A stretch of 64,000 nucleotides of DNA from Bacillota bacterium (GCA_023421955.1 JAEZSE010000037.1:62001-126000); one strand, 5' to 3'. Shown: positions 18,542 to 27,147, numbered from the stretch's first letter. The notes: a model not told the origin generated them from the letters alone. A program made the numbers and translations.

Positions 18542-18570
18542 TTGACATCAGTTTTTGGTCACTCTAATAT
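18542..18570 (+). promoter_or_regulatory. Promoter of the PadR-flavoprotein operon
   Basis: -35 TTGACA (18542-18547), 17-base spacer, -10 TAATAT (18565-18570). The consensus -35 and the palindrome starting at the end of the -10 point to a strong promoter held down by a repressor. Confidence 0.75.
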
Positions 18571-18599
18571 ATACCGTGTCGATATATCGTCTCGATACA
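18570..18599. promoter_or_regulatory. Palindromic operator, probably for PadR
   Basis: A 30-base imperfect inverted repeat whose centre CGATATATCG is a perfect 10-mer palindrome. It lies between the -10 box and the PadR start codon, over the expected transcription start, the position expected for autorepression by the adjacent PadR protein. Confidence 0.6.
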
Positions 18600-18609
18600 T
18601 GGGGGCAGT

Positions 18610-19149
18610 ATGCTGGAATACATCATCCTGGGGTTTCTGCAATACAAAAACATGAGCGGCTATGACATCAAGCGCTTCATGGAGAATTCCATCGCCTACT
18701 TTTATGACGCCAGCTTCGGCAGCATTTACCCGATGCTACAGAAAATGCAAAGGGAAGGCACTGTCACAATGACCGAGACGGCGGAGGGCGGCAAGATCCG
18801 CAAGGAGTACGCGATCACCGAGGCAGGCCGGGCGGCATTTCACCAATGGCTCCGGCATCCCATTACGCTCAACCGGACCCGCCACGACCACCTGGTGCGC
18901 ATCTTCTTCTACCGGTGGCTGCCAAAGGATCAGGCGGTTGCGTTGATACAGGGCTTTATCCATAGGGTACGCGGCGAGATCGGGGAGCTGACTGCCCTGC
19001 GAGACAGCATCCAACACAGCGCGGGCATGTATGAGGCAGCCACATTGGATTATGGCATCCAGTATTACCATTTCACAGTGGGCTGGTGCGAGGAGTTTTT
19101 GCGCCGTCTTGAGAAGGACGAGATCATTGGAAAGGACTGCATGTTATGA
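18610..19149 (+). CDS. PadR-family transcriptional regulator
   Basis: A 179-residue repressor with the PadR winged helix (about residues 1-85, MLEYIILGFLQYKNMSGYDI start) and a C-terminal helical dimerisation domain of the Vir/YqjI-like long PadR class. GGGGG precedes the ATG. Its stop overlaps the start of the flavoprotein gene (ATGA), so the two are translationally coupled. It is likely autoregulated through the palindrome at 18570-18599; the inducer could be a phenolic or redox-active compound handled by the flavoprotein, which is inference. Confidence 0.92.
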   Translation: MLEYIILGFLQYKNMSGYDIKRFMENSIAYFYDASFGSIYPMLQKMQREGTVTMTETAEGGKIRKEYAITEAGRAAFHQWLRHPITLNRTRHDHLVRIFFYRWLPKDQAVALIQGFIHRVRGEIGELTALRDSIQHSAGMYEAATLDYGIQYYHFTVGWCEEFLRRLEKDEIIGKDCML

Positions 19150-20519
19150 AGATCCTGGTATTGAATGGCAGCCCCAAGGGTGAAGCCAGTGTGACGATGC
19201 AATATGTGAACTATTTGCAGAAGGTCAATCCGGAGCATAAGTTTGTGCAGGTGCATGTGGCGCACGAGATCCGGCAGATCGAAACCAAACCAGGCCGCTT
19301 TGACGAGGTCATCACCCAGGTGCGCGAAGCCGACGGCGTGCTGTGGGCATTCCCGCTATATGTGTGCCTGGCCCATGGCAACTACATGCGGTTTGTGGAG
19401 TTGATCGCCGAGCGGGGGGCGCAGGGCGCGTTCGCAGGAAAATACGCCGCAGCGCTCACCACATCCATCCATTTCTTTGACAACACGGCCCATGCCTGGA
19501 TGCGCGCCGTCTGTGACGACCTGGGCATGCGCTACACCGGGTTCTTTGCCCCGGCAATGAACGACCTGACCACCAGCGAAAGGCAGCGTCAGCTTACTGA
19601 GTTCGGGCGGGATTTCCTTCGGCAAATCGAAAACGGGGCACCAACCCAGCGGCTTTATGCGCCCATCCATGGGCAAAGCCCGGCCTACACACCGGGCCCA
19701 GTCGGTGAGAAGGCGGCTATCCATGGAAAGAAGGTGTTGCTGATCACCGATGAAAACCCCGCCGATGAAAACCTCCGCCGCATAACGGAGCGGTTCATCG
19801 CAGCATGCAATGCTCCGGTGGAAGTAGTGCGCCTGGCCGAGGCCCGCATCAAGGGCGGCTGCCTGGGCTGCATGAACTGCGGCTACGACAACCACTGCGT
19901 GTATGGCAGCAGTGACGACATGCAATGCCTTTACAACGACAAGATCAAAAACGCAGACATCATCGTACTTGCCGGGGCGCTGCGGGGCCGGTTTTTATCC
20001 TCCCGGTTCAAAACATTCACCGACCGGCGGTTTCAAAACACCCACCAACCCCAGATGGCAGGAAAACAGATCGCCTACCTGATCTCTGGGCCGCTGGGTC
20101 AGAACCACAACGTTGTGGAGGTGCTGCAGGCCATTGCCGAGTTGGATCAGGCCAACCTGGCCGGGTTTGTGACCGACGAATGCGCAGACAGCGCCGCCAT
20201 CGACGCCATGATTGACGGCCTGGCCCTGCGGCTGGCTGCCTTTGCGGAGGCGGGATATGTGCCGCCAAAAACCTTTCTGGGCGTGGGCGGCATGAAGGTG
20301 TTCCGCGATGAAATCTATGGCCCGCTGCGCTTTGTATTCCGCGCCGACCACCTGTATTATAGAAAGCATGGATATTATGATTTTCCGCAGAAGAACATCG
20401 GCATGCGGCTGACCAATCTGCTGATGGGGGCGTTGAACCGCATCCCGCAGTTCCGCAAAAAGGTGCAGAAGGAAATGAAGGCCTATATGCTGATGCCTTA
20501 CAAGCGGATCGTGGAGTAA
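19146..20519 (+). CDS. Tandem flavodoxin-like NAD(P)H oxidoreductase
   Basis: A 457-residue protein with two flavodoxin-like halves. The first (about residues 1-165) begins MKILVLNGSPKGEASVT, the FMN-phosphate loop of NADPH-dependent FMN reductases. The second (about 195-370) carries a Cys motif GGCLGCMNCGYDNHCVYGSS typical of iron-sulfur flavoproteins and flavodoxin_2 enzymes. A basic C-terminal tail of about 80 residues follows. Fused double-domain forms are less common than single ones. Encoded just behind a PadR repressor, it probably reduces quinones, aromatics or other electrophiles; the substrate is unknown. Confidence 0.85.
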   Translation: MKILVLNGSPKGEASVTMQYVNYLQKVNPEHKFVQVHVAHEIRQIETKPGRFDEVITQVREADGVLWAFPLYVCLAHGNYMRFVELIAERGAQGAFAGKYAAALTTSIHFFDNTAHAWMRAVCDDLGMRYTGFFAPAMNDLTTSERQRQLTEFGRDFLRQIENGAPTQRLYAPIHGQSPAYTPGPVGEKAAIHGKKVLLITDENPADENLRRITERFIAACNAPVEVVRLAEARIKGGCLGCMNCGYDNHCVYGSSDDMQCLYNDKIKNADIIVLAGALRGRFLSSRFKTFTDRRFQNTHQPQMAGKQIAYLISGPLGQNHNVVEVLQAIAELDQANLAGFVTDECADSAAIDAMIDGLALRLAAFAEAGYVPPKTFLGVGGMKVFRDEIYGPLRFVFRADHLYYRKHGYYDFPQKNIGMRLTNLLMGALNRIPQFRKKVQKEMKAYMLMPYKRIVE

Positions 20520-20528
20520 GTGAGACTG

Positions 20529-20575
20529 GGCAACCATCCCCCATGCAGCATATTTTAGAGCATGGGGGTGTTGCC
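20529..20575 (+). promoter_or_regulatory. Hairpin covering the ribosome site of the small gene at 20578
   Basis: GGCAAC...GTTGCC and, inside it, CCCCCATGC...GCATGGGGG form a stem of about 15 bp with a 13-nt loop. There is no U-run, so it is a poor terminator. The GGGGGTG in its right arm is the only candidate ribosome site for the TTG start at 20578, so the hairpin may hold translation back. Confidence 0.5.
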
Positions 20576-20577
20576 TA

Positions 20578-20766
20578 TTGAGCTCCTGGGTGGAAAGCAT
20601 CGAGCCAGATCAGCTGGCGTTGATTGCCGCTGTGTTTGCCATCGCCATCTCCGACGGCCTCTCCGCCGAAGAAAACGCTGTGATGAGCGCCTTTCTGGTG
20701 TCGGTGAGTGACATGATGGCTTTGATCGCCGCCCACCGGATCCTGCTCGGGCCTAATCCATCATGA
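20578..20766 (+). CDS. Small hydrophobic protein, paralog of the next gene
   Basis: A 62-residue protein from a TTG start; no ATG or GTG is available after the upstream stop apart from an unsupported GTG at 20590. It contains the module PDQLALIAAVFAIAISDGLS followed by AEEN and a second hydrophobic helix. The next protein repeats this module with the same spacing (PEEITLASALFAIALGQSMN). Its stop overlaps the next start (ATGA). The pattern, a short helix, an acidic turn and a second helix, is common in unnamed clostridial small proteins; function unknown. Confidence 0.65.
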   Translation: MSSWVESIEPDQLALIAAVFAIAISDGLSAEENAVMSAFLVSVSDMMALIAAHRILLGPNPS

Positions 20767-21035
20767 ACAACAATCAAAGCACAACTCAACAAACCAACAC
20801 CGGTGAAGGCAACAGCTCCTCCTGCTTCCCCCTGAACAACCTAAGCCCGGAGGAGATCACACTGGCCTCGGCTCTGTTTGCCATCGCGCTGGGCCAGTCG
20901 ATGAATGAGCAGGACGCCAGCCTGCTGGCGTTCTTTCTGGGCACCGTTTCCAGCAACCTTGGCATCTATCTGGAAAAAAAGAGAAGGGATGAAGCTGAGC
21001 TTGAGGCTGAGCCACCCTTCCCCGGCGATATCTAG
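20763..21035 (+). CDS. Small protein, paralog of the preceding gene
   Basis: A 90-residue protein with a Gln/Asn/Thr-rich N-terminus (about residues 1-25), the shared two-helix module (about 28-75) and a charged tail ending in an acidic stretch. The start overlaps the preceding stop (ATGA), so translation is coupled. The module aligns without gaps with that of the preceding protein, so the pair arose by tandem duplication. It ends only 9 bases from the convergent argJ stop. I do not recognise a named family. Confidence 0.7.
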   Translation: MNNNQSTTQQTNTGEGNSSSCFPLNNLSPEEITLASALFAIALGQSMNEQDASLLAFFLGTVSSNLGIYLEKKRRDEAELEAEPPFPGDI

Positions 21036-21044
21036 TCATGAAGC

Positions 21045-22241
21045 TTAAGTGCGATAAGAGCCGTTGATCTTCACATAGTCATAGGTGAGGTCACAGGCCA
21101 ACATGAAGTCCGAGCAACTGCCCTGGTTGAACTCCAGCCGCAGCAGCACCTCGGGCTTTTTCAACTCCGCCAGTGCTTCGTCCTCATCAAAGGGCAGTGC
21201 CCGGCCTCCGGCGCACACCTGCACAGAGCCGATAAAAACATCCACCAGGTCCGGGTTGAAGTTCGCTCCCGAGTAACCGGCGGCAGTCAGGATGCGGCCC
21301 CAGTTGGCATCACAGCCGAAGGCTGCCGTTTTCACCAGCGGCGACTTTGCCACGGTCACTGCGGCCTTGTAGGCATCCTCCTCGGTGGGCAGGCTATTCA
21401 CACGGATTTCCAACAGTTTCGTCGCACCCTCGCCATCGGCTGCCAACAAGCGGGCCAACGGGGTGCAGAGCCGGCGGAGCGCTTCGGTGAATGCTTCATA
21501 CTCCGCTGTGCCGGCCTCGATGACCGGATTGCCGGCCACACCGGATGCCAGGATCACAGCCATATCACAGACAGAAGTGTCGCCATCCACCGAGACACGG
21601 TTGAAGCTTGCCTTCGCCGCAACCCGAAGGGACGCATCCAGCGCGGCAGGGGTGATGGCAGCGTCGGTGGTCAATACGGCGATCATCGTGGCCATGTCCG
21701 GATGGATCATGCCGGAGCCCTTGCACATGCCGCCCAGGCGCACCTCTTGCCCGCCGATCACCACGGCGGCGCCCGATTGCTTGTCCACCGTGTCGGTGGT
21801 CATAATGGCATGGGCTGCGGCGTCGCCGCCATCGGGCGACAGTGAGGCTGCGGCGGTGCGGATGCCATGTTCCAGCTTCTGCATATCCAGCCGCACACCA
21901 ATCACGCCGGTGGAGCCGGTGAGCACCTCCTGCGGCAGGCAACCGGCGGCAGCGGCGGTGACCTGCGCCATCGCAAGAGCATCTGCGTCGCCCTCCGCCC
22001 CCAGGCAGGCGTTGGCGCAGCCGCTGTTGATTGCCACGGCCCTGGCCGCACCCAATGCCACGTGTTTCTGCGTGAGTTGCAGCGAGTGGCCCTTCACCAC
22101 GTTACGGGTGAAGATACCAGCTGTGGCACAGGGCACGTCGGCCACGACCAGCGCCACATCGGGGTTGCCGTTTTTCTTCAAGCCGCAGGCCGCTCCGGCG
22201 GCGCGGAAGCCCCTGGGATAGGTCACGCCTTTGTCATACAT
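21045..22241 (-). CDS. argJ: Bifunctional ornithine acetyltransferase / N-acetylglutamate synthase
   Basis: Arginine biosynthesis enzyme of 398 residues that transfers the acetyl group from N-acetylornithine to glutamate, and may also use acetyl-CoA. It is an Ntn-type protein that self-cleaves between Ala and Thr; the site is visible in KGSGMIHPDMATMIAVLTTD, with Thr as nucleophile of the beta chain. The start at 22241 has GGAGAG at 7 bases; an upstream ATG at 22277 lacks a site. No other arginine genes are nearby. Its promoter must lie in the DnaA-box region upstream. Confidence 0.95.
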   Translation of the reverse strand: MYDKGVTYPRGFRAAGAACGLKKNGNPDVALVVADVPCATAGIFTRNVVKGHSLQLTQKHVALGAARAVAINSGCANACLGAEGDADALAMAQVTAAAAGCLPQEVLTGSTGVIGVRLDMQKLEHGIRTAAASLSPDGGDAAAHAIMTTDTVDKQSGAAVVIGGQEVRLGGMCKGSGMIHPDMATMIAVLTTDAAITPAALDASLRVAAKASFNRVSVDGDTSVCDMAVILASGVAGNPVIEAGTAEYEAFTEALRRLCTPLARLLAADGEGATKLLEIRVNSLPTEEDAYKAAVTVAKSPLVKTAAFGCDANWGRILTAAGYSGANFNPDLVDVFIGSVQVCAGGRALPFDEDEALAELKKPEVLLRLEFNQGSCSDFMLACDLTYDYVKINGSYRT

Positions 22242-22426
22242 GGCTGCACTCTCCAACCATTTTTGATAATTATACATCTCATAGCATATTTATTCAATAC
22301 CGACTGTAAAGCCAGAACACAGGTATGTAGGGCCTGCCTTCTTGTCTCTGGATGCCTGAAAAAAAGGAGCCCGGCTGTATCCAGCACAACAACCGCCCCT
22401 TGCTTATATTATAAAATTTGTATATC

Positions 22427-22787
22427 TTATCCACAAGCTCCAGAGCCTGCCTGCGTCCCTGTGCGAAAATAATGGCAGGTTGCGGTGAAACCCGCAGAAA
22501 TCCTAAGATTGTCAGCCTCGAACGCATATCGTTATGTCGCAAGATTATATGACCACCGAAAGTGACAGTTTATCCACTGCTGATGTTGACAACTCTGTGC
22601 ATTCATTTCTTTAACTATCCATATTGAAAACAATCCATACACAACTCCAACCTCCTCGCGCATGAAATCAACTATATGTGGTATGGATACGTGTTGTTCC
22701 CAGGCCCATGTTGCGATTTTCTAATCACAGCCTTATCCACATTATTTCCTTTGCGTATGTTTATGCACAATGGCAACTTGTGGTTAA
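22427..22787. other. DnaA-box cluster, candidate replication origin
   Basis: Within 361 non-coding bases lie TTATCCACA at 22427-22435, TTATCCACA at 22733-22741 and TTATGCACA at 22761-22769 (all fit TTATNCACA), TTATCCACT at 22570-22578, and TGTGGTTAA (reverse of TTAACCACA) at 22779-22787. Weaker seven-of-nine matches are at 22596 and 22635. AT-rich stretches at 22402-22436 and 22801-22860 could unwind. Genes on either side point away. By chance, less than 0.02 consensus boxes would be expected on both strands of such a length. No dnaA gene is in the window. Confidence 0.6.
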
Positions 22788-22837
22788 ATCGTAAAAACCT
22801 AGTAAATAAGCCACTTTCAGGCAACATATTCTAAATA

Positions 22838-22866
22838 TTGACATATTTATTGCGATGAATTACAAT
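22838..22866 (+). promoter_or_regulatory. Promoter of the coiled-coil protein gene
   Basis: -35 TTGACA (22838-22843), 17-base spacer, -10 TACAAT (22861-22866). Nearly consensus. It places the transcript start near 22873, which excludes an ATG at 22855 and supports the start at 22945. Confidence 0.75.
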
Positions 22867-22944
22867 CAGACTACTCGAGGTCATTCCTCAAATTCCCATA
22901 GTGCCGGCATGGTGCATAACCCCGGTGTGAACAGGTGCACAGCT

Positions 22945-24816
22945 ATGACGACGCCGCAGACCATCGCTGCAGGCGCGGCACTTTTGGTGTTCGCGGCGCT
23001 GCTGCTACTATCGCCGAGATTGAGGATTAGACCGTGGGTGATTGCCCTTGCCGGTCTGGTCGGCCTTGGGCTGGCGATCATGATGGGCATGCTGGTGGAC
23101 CGGGTGGGATCCTTTGAGGATTTTGTGAAAGGTGTAGCCCTGCTGGCTGTCGGCGGTGTGCTGCTGGTGGTCGCGGTGAACCTGATCGCCCGCCGCAGTG
23201 TAAAGGCAGGAAGGCTCTACGCCCCGCCTGGTGGTGCAAAACTGATCCCAGCCGCGCGGGAAAGCCGGAGCTCCAAAGGCAAGCCAATGGCGCTCAACGA
23301 AGCCCAAAACAGGGAAATGGCCATGCTTGCCCAGCCCTCCGGCACGGTGCAACGGGAACCCGAGCCGCAGGCACCCGAAACGGAACCCGAGGCCGGCATG
23401 ACGCCGCCGATCCTGGCCGGACCGGTGCCCGAAGCACCACCCCAGGATGAGTTGGCTCAAGATATCGTGACTAATGAGCCGCAAGAAGAGGATCGGCAGG
23501 AAGCTGCAGAAACTCAGACCACGGAAGAACCGGCAGCGGCGGATGTGAAGCCCGATACCGAAGAAGCACAGCAAGACGACAAACATACTTCAGAGATAAC
23601 TCCTGAGGCAGGTGCAGCAAGCAAGCCGGAAGAAGAACCAGAACCCACACAAGCTGCGGTGACAGAAGCCAGTATCGCAGAAGCGGAGGCCGCAAGCCAG
23701 CTGGAATCCAGGGAAGAAGAGATTGAGCGGCTGGACAAGCTTTTCCGCGAGGAGCAGGAGCGGCTGGCACGCGAGGCCGAGGAGCGCATTCTGGAAGAAG
23801 CCCGGATTGCCCGCGAGGAAGAGGCCCGCAAGGCCGAGAAGCACCGGGTGCTCAAAGAGGAGGTGCGCATTGCCGAACGGGAACGAAATGCCCGGCTGGA
23901 GGAGCGCCGCCGCAGAGAGCGGGACAGGCAAACCCGCAAGGAGGAAGAACGGCGCGTGAAGCAGGAGAAGCAGCGGGAGGCAGTGGCAGCCGAGGAGGCC
24001 CAGCTGATCCGCGAGAGGATACAGGCCGAAAAGCAAAGGGTCGCTGAACAGGAAACCCAGCGCCGGCAAGAACAGGAAACAGCGGATAAGGCAGCGGAGG
24101 AAGCAGTAGAAAAGGTGTTCGCAGCGCTGCCGGTTGAGCAGGATGAAGAGGCCCGGTGGCAGTCAGAGCAGGAGCGGCTCGCCAGAGAGCTGGAAGCCCG
24201 CCGGGAAAGCCAGCGCAAGGCCGCCGAAGAAGAGGCTGTCTGGCTGGAGGAGCAGCAGCGGCTGGCCCGCGAGGCCGAGGCGCTGCATACAGCCCGGCAG
24301 CTGGCCGCAGAAGAAGCCCAGCGGCTCCAGCAGGAGCAGGAGCGCCTGGAACAGGAAGCCGAGGAACGCCGCTTGGAGCAGGAGCGCGTGGAGCGCGAGG
24401 CAGAGGCGGCCAGATTGGAGCGGGAGCGCCTGGAGCGCGAGGCTGAGCAGATCCGGTTGGAGCAGGAGCGTCTGGAGCGCGAGGCAGAAGCGCGCCGCCT
24501 GGAGGAAGAGCGCATAGCACGCGAACAGGCCGAGCGGGAGGAAGCGCTCAGGCAAGAGGCTGCAGACTGCCTGAGGATGGGCGAAGCAATGGCCTCCCAG
24601 GGCCGGCTGCCTGACGCACTGCGCACGCTGGAGCGCGCTGCCAAAATGGATGTGCCGGACGAACTGAAGGCGCGAGCCACCGTGGCCATTGTGGAAACAC
24701 TTCTTGCCATGGGCTGGAAGGCCGAGGCCATGAAGAAACTGCAGGCAATGAAGGGAATTTCGATGGATCCGGCCGACCGCAAACGGCTGGATGCCATCCT
24801 CAGAAAAGCGATTTAG
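22945..24816 (+). CDS. Membrane-anchored coiled-coil protein
   Basis: A 623-residue protein not matching a named family. Three hydrophobic segments (about residues 4-22, 28-48 and 58-80) are followed by an acidic, Pro/Glu-rich linker (about 115-250), a long Glu/Arg/Ala coiled coil (about 250-545) with a 14-residue repeat near its end, and a C-terminal helical region resembling one or two TPR units (about 547-623). AGGTG lies 7 bases before the ATG; the promoter at 22838 excludes the longer reading from 22855. The layout resembles TolA-like or cytoskeletal anchor proteins. It sits beside a DnaA-box cluster, so a role in chromosome or cell-pole organisation can be imagined but is not shown. Confidence 0.8.
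   Translation: MTTPQTIAAGAALLVFAALLLLSPRLRIRPWVIALAGLVGLGLAIMMGMLVDRVGSFEDFVKGVALLAVGGVLLVVAVNLIARRSVKAGRLYAPPGGAKLIPAARESRSSKGKPMALNEAQNREMAMLAQPSGTVQREPEPQAPETEPEAGMTPPILAGPVPEAPPQDELAQDIVTNEPQEEDRQEAAETQTTEEPAAADVKPDTEEAQQDDKHTSEITPEAGAASKPEEEPEPTQAAVTEASIAEAEAASQLESREEEIERLDKLFREEQERLAREAEERILEEARIAREEEARKAEKHRVLKEEVRIAERERNARLEERRRRERDRQTRKEEERRVKQEKQREAVAAEEAQLIRERIQAEKQRVAEQETQRRQEQETADKAAEEAVEKVFAALPVEQDEEARWQSEQERLARELEARRESQRKAAEEEAVWLEEQQRLAREAEALHTARQLAAEEAQRLQQEQERLEQEAEERRLEQERVEREAEAARLERERLEREAEQIRLEQERLEREAEARRLEEERIAREQAEREEALRQEAADCLRMGEAMASQGRLPDALRTLERAAKMDVPDELKARATVAIVETLLAMGWKAEAMKKLQAMKGISMDPADRKRLDAILRKAI
24373..24540 (+). repeat. Four tandem 42-bp repeats inside the coiled-coil gene
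   Basis: Units starting at 24373, 24415, 24457 and 24499 each encode a 14-residue heptad pair of the type LEQERLEREAEAxR. The fourth is more diverged. In-frame repeats of this kind change coiled-coil length by recombination. Confidence 0.8.
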
Positions 24817-24861
24817 CCAAAAGTATATCGCCGGGCACAGCCCGGCCAGGAGGTCAGAACA

Positions 24862-25491
24862 ATGCGGAAAGTCTCGGAAATCAAATTGCTCCCGGTGCTC
24901 TCCATCGCTGACGGCGCCAATGTGGAGAAGGTGAGCCGCGTGGCCATCAACCCCGCCACCAAGAAAATCGAATATCTGGCCTTCGCAGGAACACCCTGGT
25001 ATGAGCCCCAGGCAGTGCTGCACTGGTCAAAGGTGCGTGCCGTGGGCAAGGACATGCTCACGATCAAGAGCCGCAAGGACATCGGCCCGGTCAACGAGGA
25101 ACTCCGCCGCACATTGGGCCGCACGATGGAAATCATCGGCCTGGACGCGATCGATTCCTCCGGCAAGATCCTGGGCGTGGTGGCTGACCTCATCGTGGAC
25201 GAGGCCGCCGGTGAACTGCGCAAGATCGTGCTCAACGACGGCACGGCTCTGGATGTGGCCTCCGTGGTGACAATCGGCGCCGCAGTCATCACCGAAGGAA
25301 GCGCTGCGGAAGAGGAAGCCGCCCCCGCCTTCAGCGAGAATGATTTCCTGCTGGGTAAAACCACGGCTCAGGATATCGCCGACGAGCAGGGCAATGTGAT
25401 CATTGCCGCGGGCACCGTGATCACAGATAAAGAGATCGAGGCCGCCAAGGCTGGCGGAGCCCTGTATGACCTGGTAACCGGCGTGAAATAA
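24862..25491 (+). CDS. PRC-barrel domain protein
   Basis: A 209-residue cytoplasmic protein with two PRC-barrel-like beta domains (about residues 3-80 and 85-145), of the YlmC/YmxH type, followed by an acidic linker and a C-terminal 50-residue segment (NDFLLGKTTAQDIADEQGNV) that resembles the small barrels often appended in Clostridia. AGGAGG precedes the ATG. It starts 45 bases after the coiled-coil gene and 57 before VanW and is probably in one operon with them. PRC-barrels bind RNA or protein partners; no partner can be named. Confidence 0.85.
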   Translation: MRKVSEIKLLPVLSIADGANVEKVSRVAINPATKKIEYLAFAGTPWYEPQAVLHWSKVRAVGKDMLTIKSRKDIGPVNEELRRTLGRTMEIIGLDAIDSSGKILGVVADLIVDEAAGELRKIVLNDGTALDVASVVTIGAAVITEGSAAEEEAAPAFSENDFLLGKTTAQDIADEQGNVIIAAGTVITDKEIEAAKAGGALYDLVTGVK

Positions 25492-25548
25492 CCGCGCCCC
25501 TGCTCAGGCAGCCTCACCCCAACACTACACCACCGGAGCAACGATTCA

Positions 25549-27084
25549 ATGAGGGATTTCACCGCGCCCCATATGCGCCCGCAGTCGGGCAGGACGGCTT
25601 CGCCGAAGGCACGCCGCAACCTGTTCGCACGCGTGCTTAATATCGGCTATCCGGCTGAGGCCGGGGCGCTTCACCCCGCGCGGCAAAAGCCGGCGGGCCG
25701 GCGGGTGCGTCCTAATGGCGGCATGGAGCTATTGGCCGCCATATTGCTGGCGGTGGTGTTTACCATCTGCGGCGCGGTGTATTACTGCTCCGAATTGCTC
25801 AATGTGCAGGACGGCATTTATTACAACAATGTGGTCGTGGACAATGTGGATGTGGGTGGGAAAACGAAGGAAGAGGCGCTGGCCCTGTTTGCCGGCGACC
25901 GCTCCGTGCCGGAGTTGGGCGTGACGGTGGAAATCGATGGCAAGAAGTGGGATGTCCGCTCCGCCGACATTGACGCACACTACAACCTGGACGAGGTGCT
26001 GGATCAAGCACTGGCAGTGGGCCACGAAGGCGGCGTGCTGAAGCGCCTTGCCGAGATCCTCAAGTTGCGCAGCGAGCCGGCCACCTTCCAGCTTTCCGCT
26101 GATTACAATGAAACCAAACTGCATGAGATCGCCGTGGAGATCACGCGAGAAACAAGCATGGCTCCCACCAATGCCGGGCTTCAATTTTTCCCGGCAGCAG
26201 ACCCCTGCTTTGTGTATTCAGAGGAGAAACCGGGCCGCGACGTGGACGCTGAGGATCTCTACACCCAGATGAAGACAAGCGTGGACACCGGTGCCATCGC
26301 GATGCTGAGCATACAAAGCAAGGTGCTCCAGCCGTTGGAAACGGCCCAGCAGCTGAAGGACCGCACACAATTAATCGGCACATTCACCACGGCGATGAAA
26401 CCGAATGTGGTGCGCACCGGCAATGTGCTGCTGGCCGGCGACGCTGCCAACGGCGTCGTGTTGGAGCCCGGTGAGGAGTTTTCCTTCAACCAAACCACCG
26501 GCGAGCGCACCAAAGCCCGCGGATACGGCGATGCGCCAACCATTTCCGGCGGCCAGCTGGTGGACGCCCCTGGCGGCGGCGTGTGCCAGGTATCCACCAC
26601 GATCTACAACGCCGCGCTGCTGGCAGGGCTTGAGATTGTGGAGCGCCACAACCACACCTGGCCGCTGACCTATGCCGACGCTGGCCGCGATGCCACTGTG
26701 GACTGGGGCAGCAAAAAGGACCTGCGCATCCGCAACAATACAGACAAACCGGTTTATTTGTTATTCAACGTGGACACAGCGAAATCGTTGGTCACCGCAG
26801 AGTTTTATGGATTGCCCGGAATCGAAACAATCACCGTGATTGCGGAGGATTTCGAGACAATCACACCGCCCAAACCATTGAAGTATAGCAATGCAGGCAA
26901 GCCCATCGGCTGGACCAGAACAATCACGCCGGCGCGCAACGGATGCCGGGTGAAGATCTACAGAGTATTCACCAACGGCGAGGAAGTCCACCGGGAGCTT
27001 GTCTCTGAGGATTATTATCCACCACAAAGAGGTGAAATCGAAATCGGTACACAAGCCCCGCCAGGCGATGATGACAACAAGTAG
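25549..27084 (+). CDS. VanW-family protein
   Basis: A 511-residue envelope protein. A basic cytoplasmic N-terminus of about 60 residues and one membrane anchor (about 61-85) are followed by a peptidoglycan-binding-4-type domain (about 95-270), the VanW domain (about 295-430, with the hallmark GGGVCQVSTTIYNAAL) and a G5-like C-terminal region. Such YoaR/VanW proteins are common in Clostridia and thought to act at the cell wall; they do not by themselves confer vancomycin resistance. GGAGC precedes the ATG. Confidence 0.92.
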   Translation: MRDFTAPHMRPQSGRTASPKARRNLFARVLNIGYPAEAGALHPARQKPAGRRVRPNGGMELLAAILLAVVFTICGAVYYCSELLNVQDGIYYNNVVVDNVDVGGKTKEEALALFAGDRSVPELGVTVEIDGKKWDVRSADIDAHYNLDEVLDQALAVGHEGGVLKRLAEILKLRSEPATFQLSADYNETKLHEIAVEITRETSMAPTNAGLQFFPAADPCFVYSEEKPGRDVDAEDLYTQMKTSVDTGAIAMLSIQSKVLQPLETAQQLKDRTQLIGTFTTAMKPNVVRTGNVLLAGDAANGVVLEPGEEFSFNQTTGERTKARGYGDAPTISGGQLVDAPGGGVCQVSTTIYNAALLAGLEIVERHNHTWPLTYADAGRDATVDWGSKKDLRIRNNTDKPVYLLFNVDTAKSLVTAEFYGLPGIETITVIAEDFETITPPKPLKYSNAGKPIGWTRTITPARNGCRVKIYRVFTNGEEVHRELVSEDYYPPQRGEIEIGTQAPPGDDDNK

Positions 27085-27147
27085 CCGCGGGGTTTTGTGC
27101 TATTCAAGTCTCTAAGCAAAATCACATCAATACACCGGAGGATCACC

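Noticed and set aside
22294..22542. 82-codon frame on the minus strand in the DnaA-box region
   Set aside because: No ribosome site, unlikely composition, covers a DnaA box.
22855..22944. Upstream ATG extending the coiled-coil protein by 30 residues
   Set aside because: It lies upstream of the predicted transcription start of the near-consensus promoter at 22838-22866 and lacks a ribosome site.
24373..24540. Non-coding tandem repeat
   Set aside because: Period of 42 is in frame and encodes coiled-coil heptads, so it is part of the protein gene.
23514..24797. 427-codon Ser/Arg/Ala frame antisense to the coiled-coil gene
   Set aside because: Arises from the GAG/CGC-rich repeats read backwards; no initiation signals.
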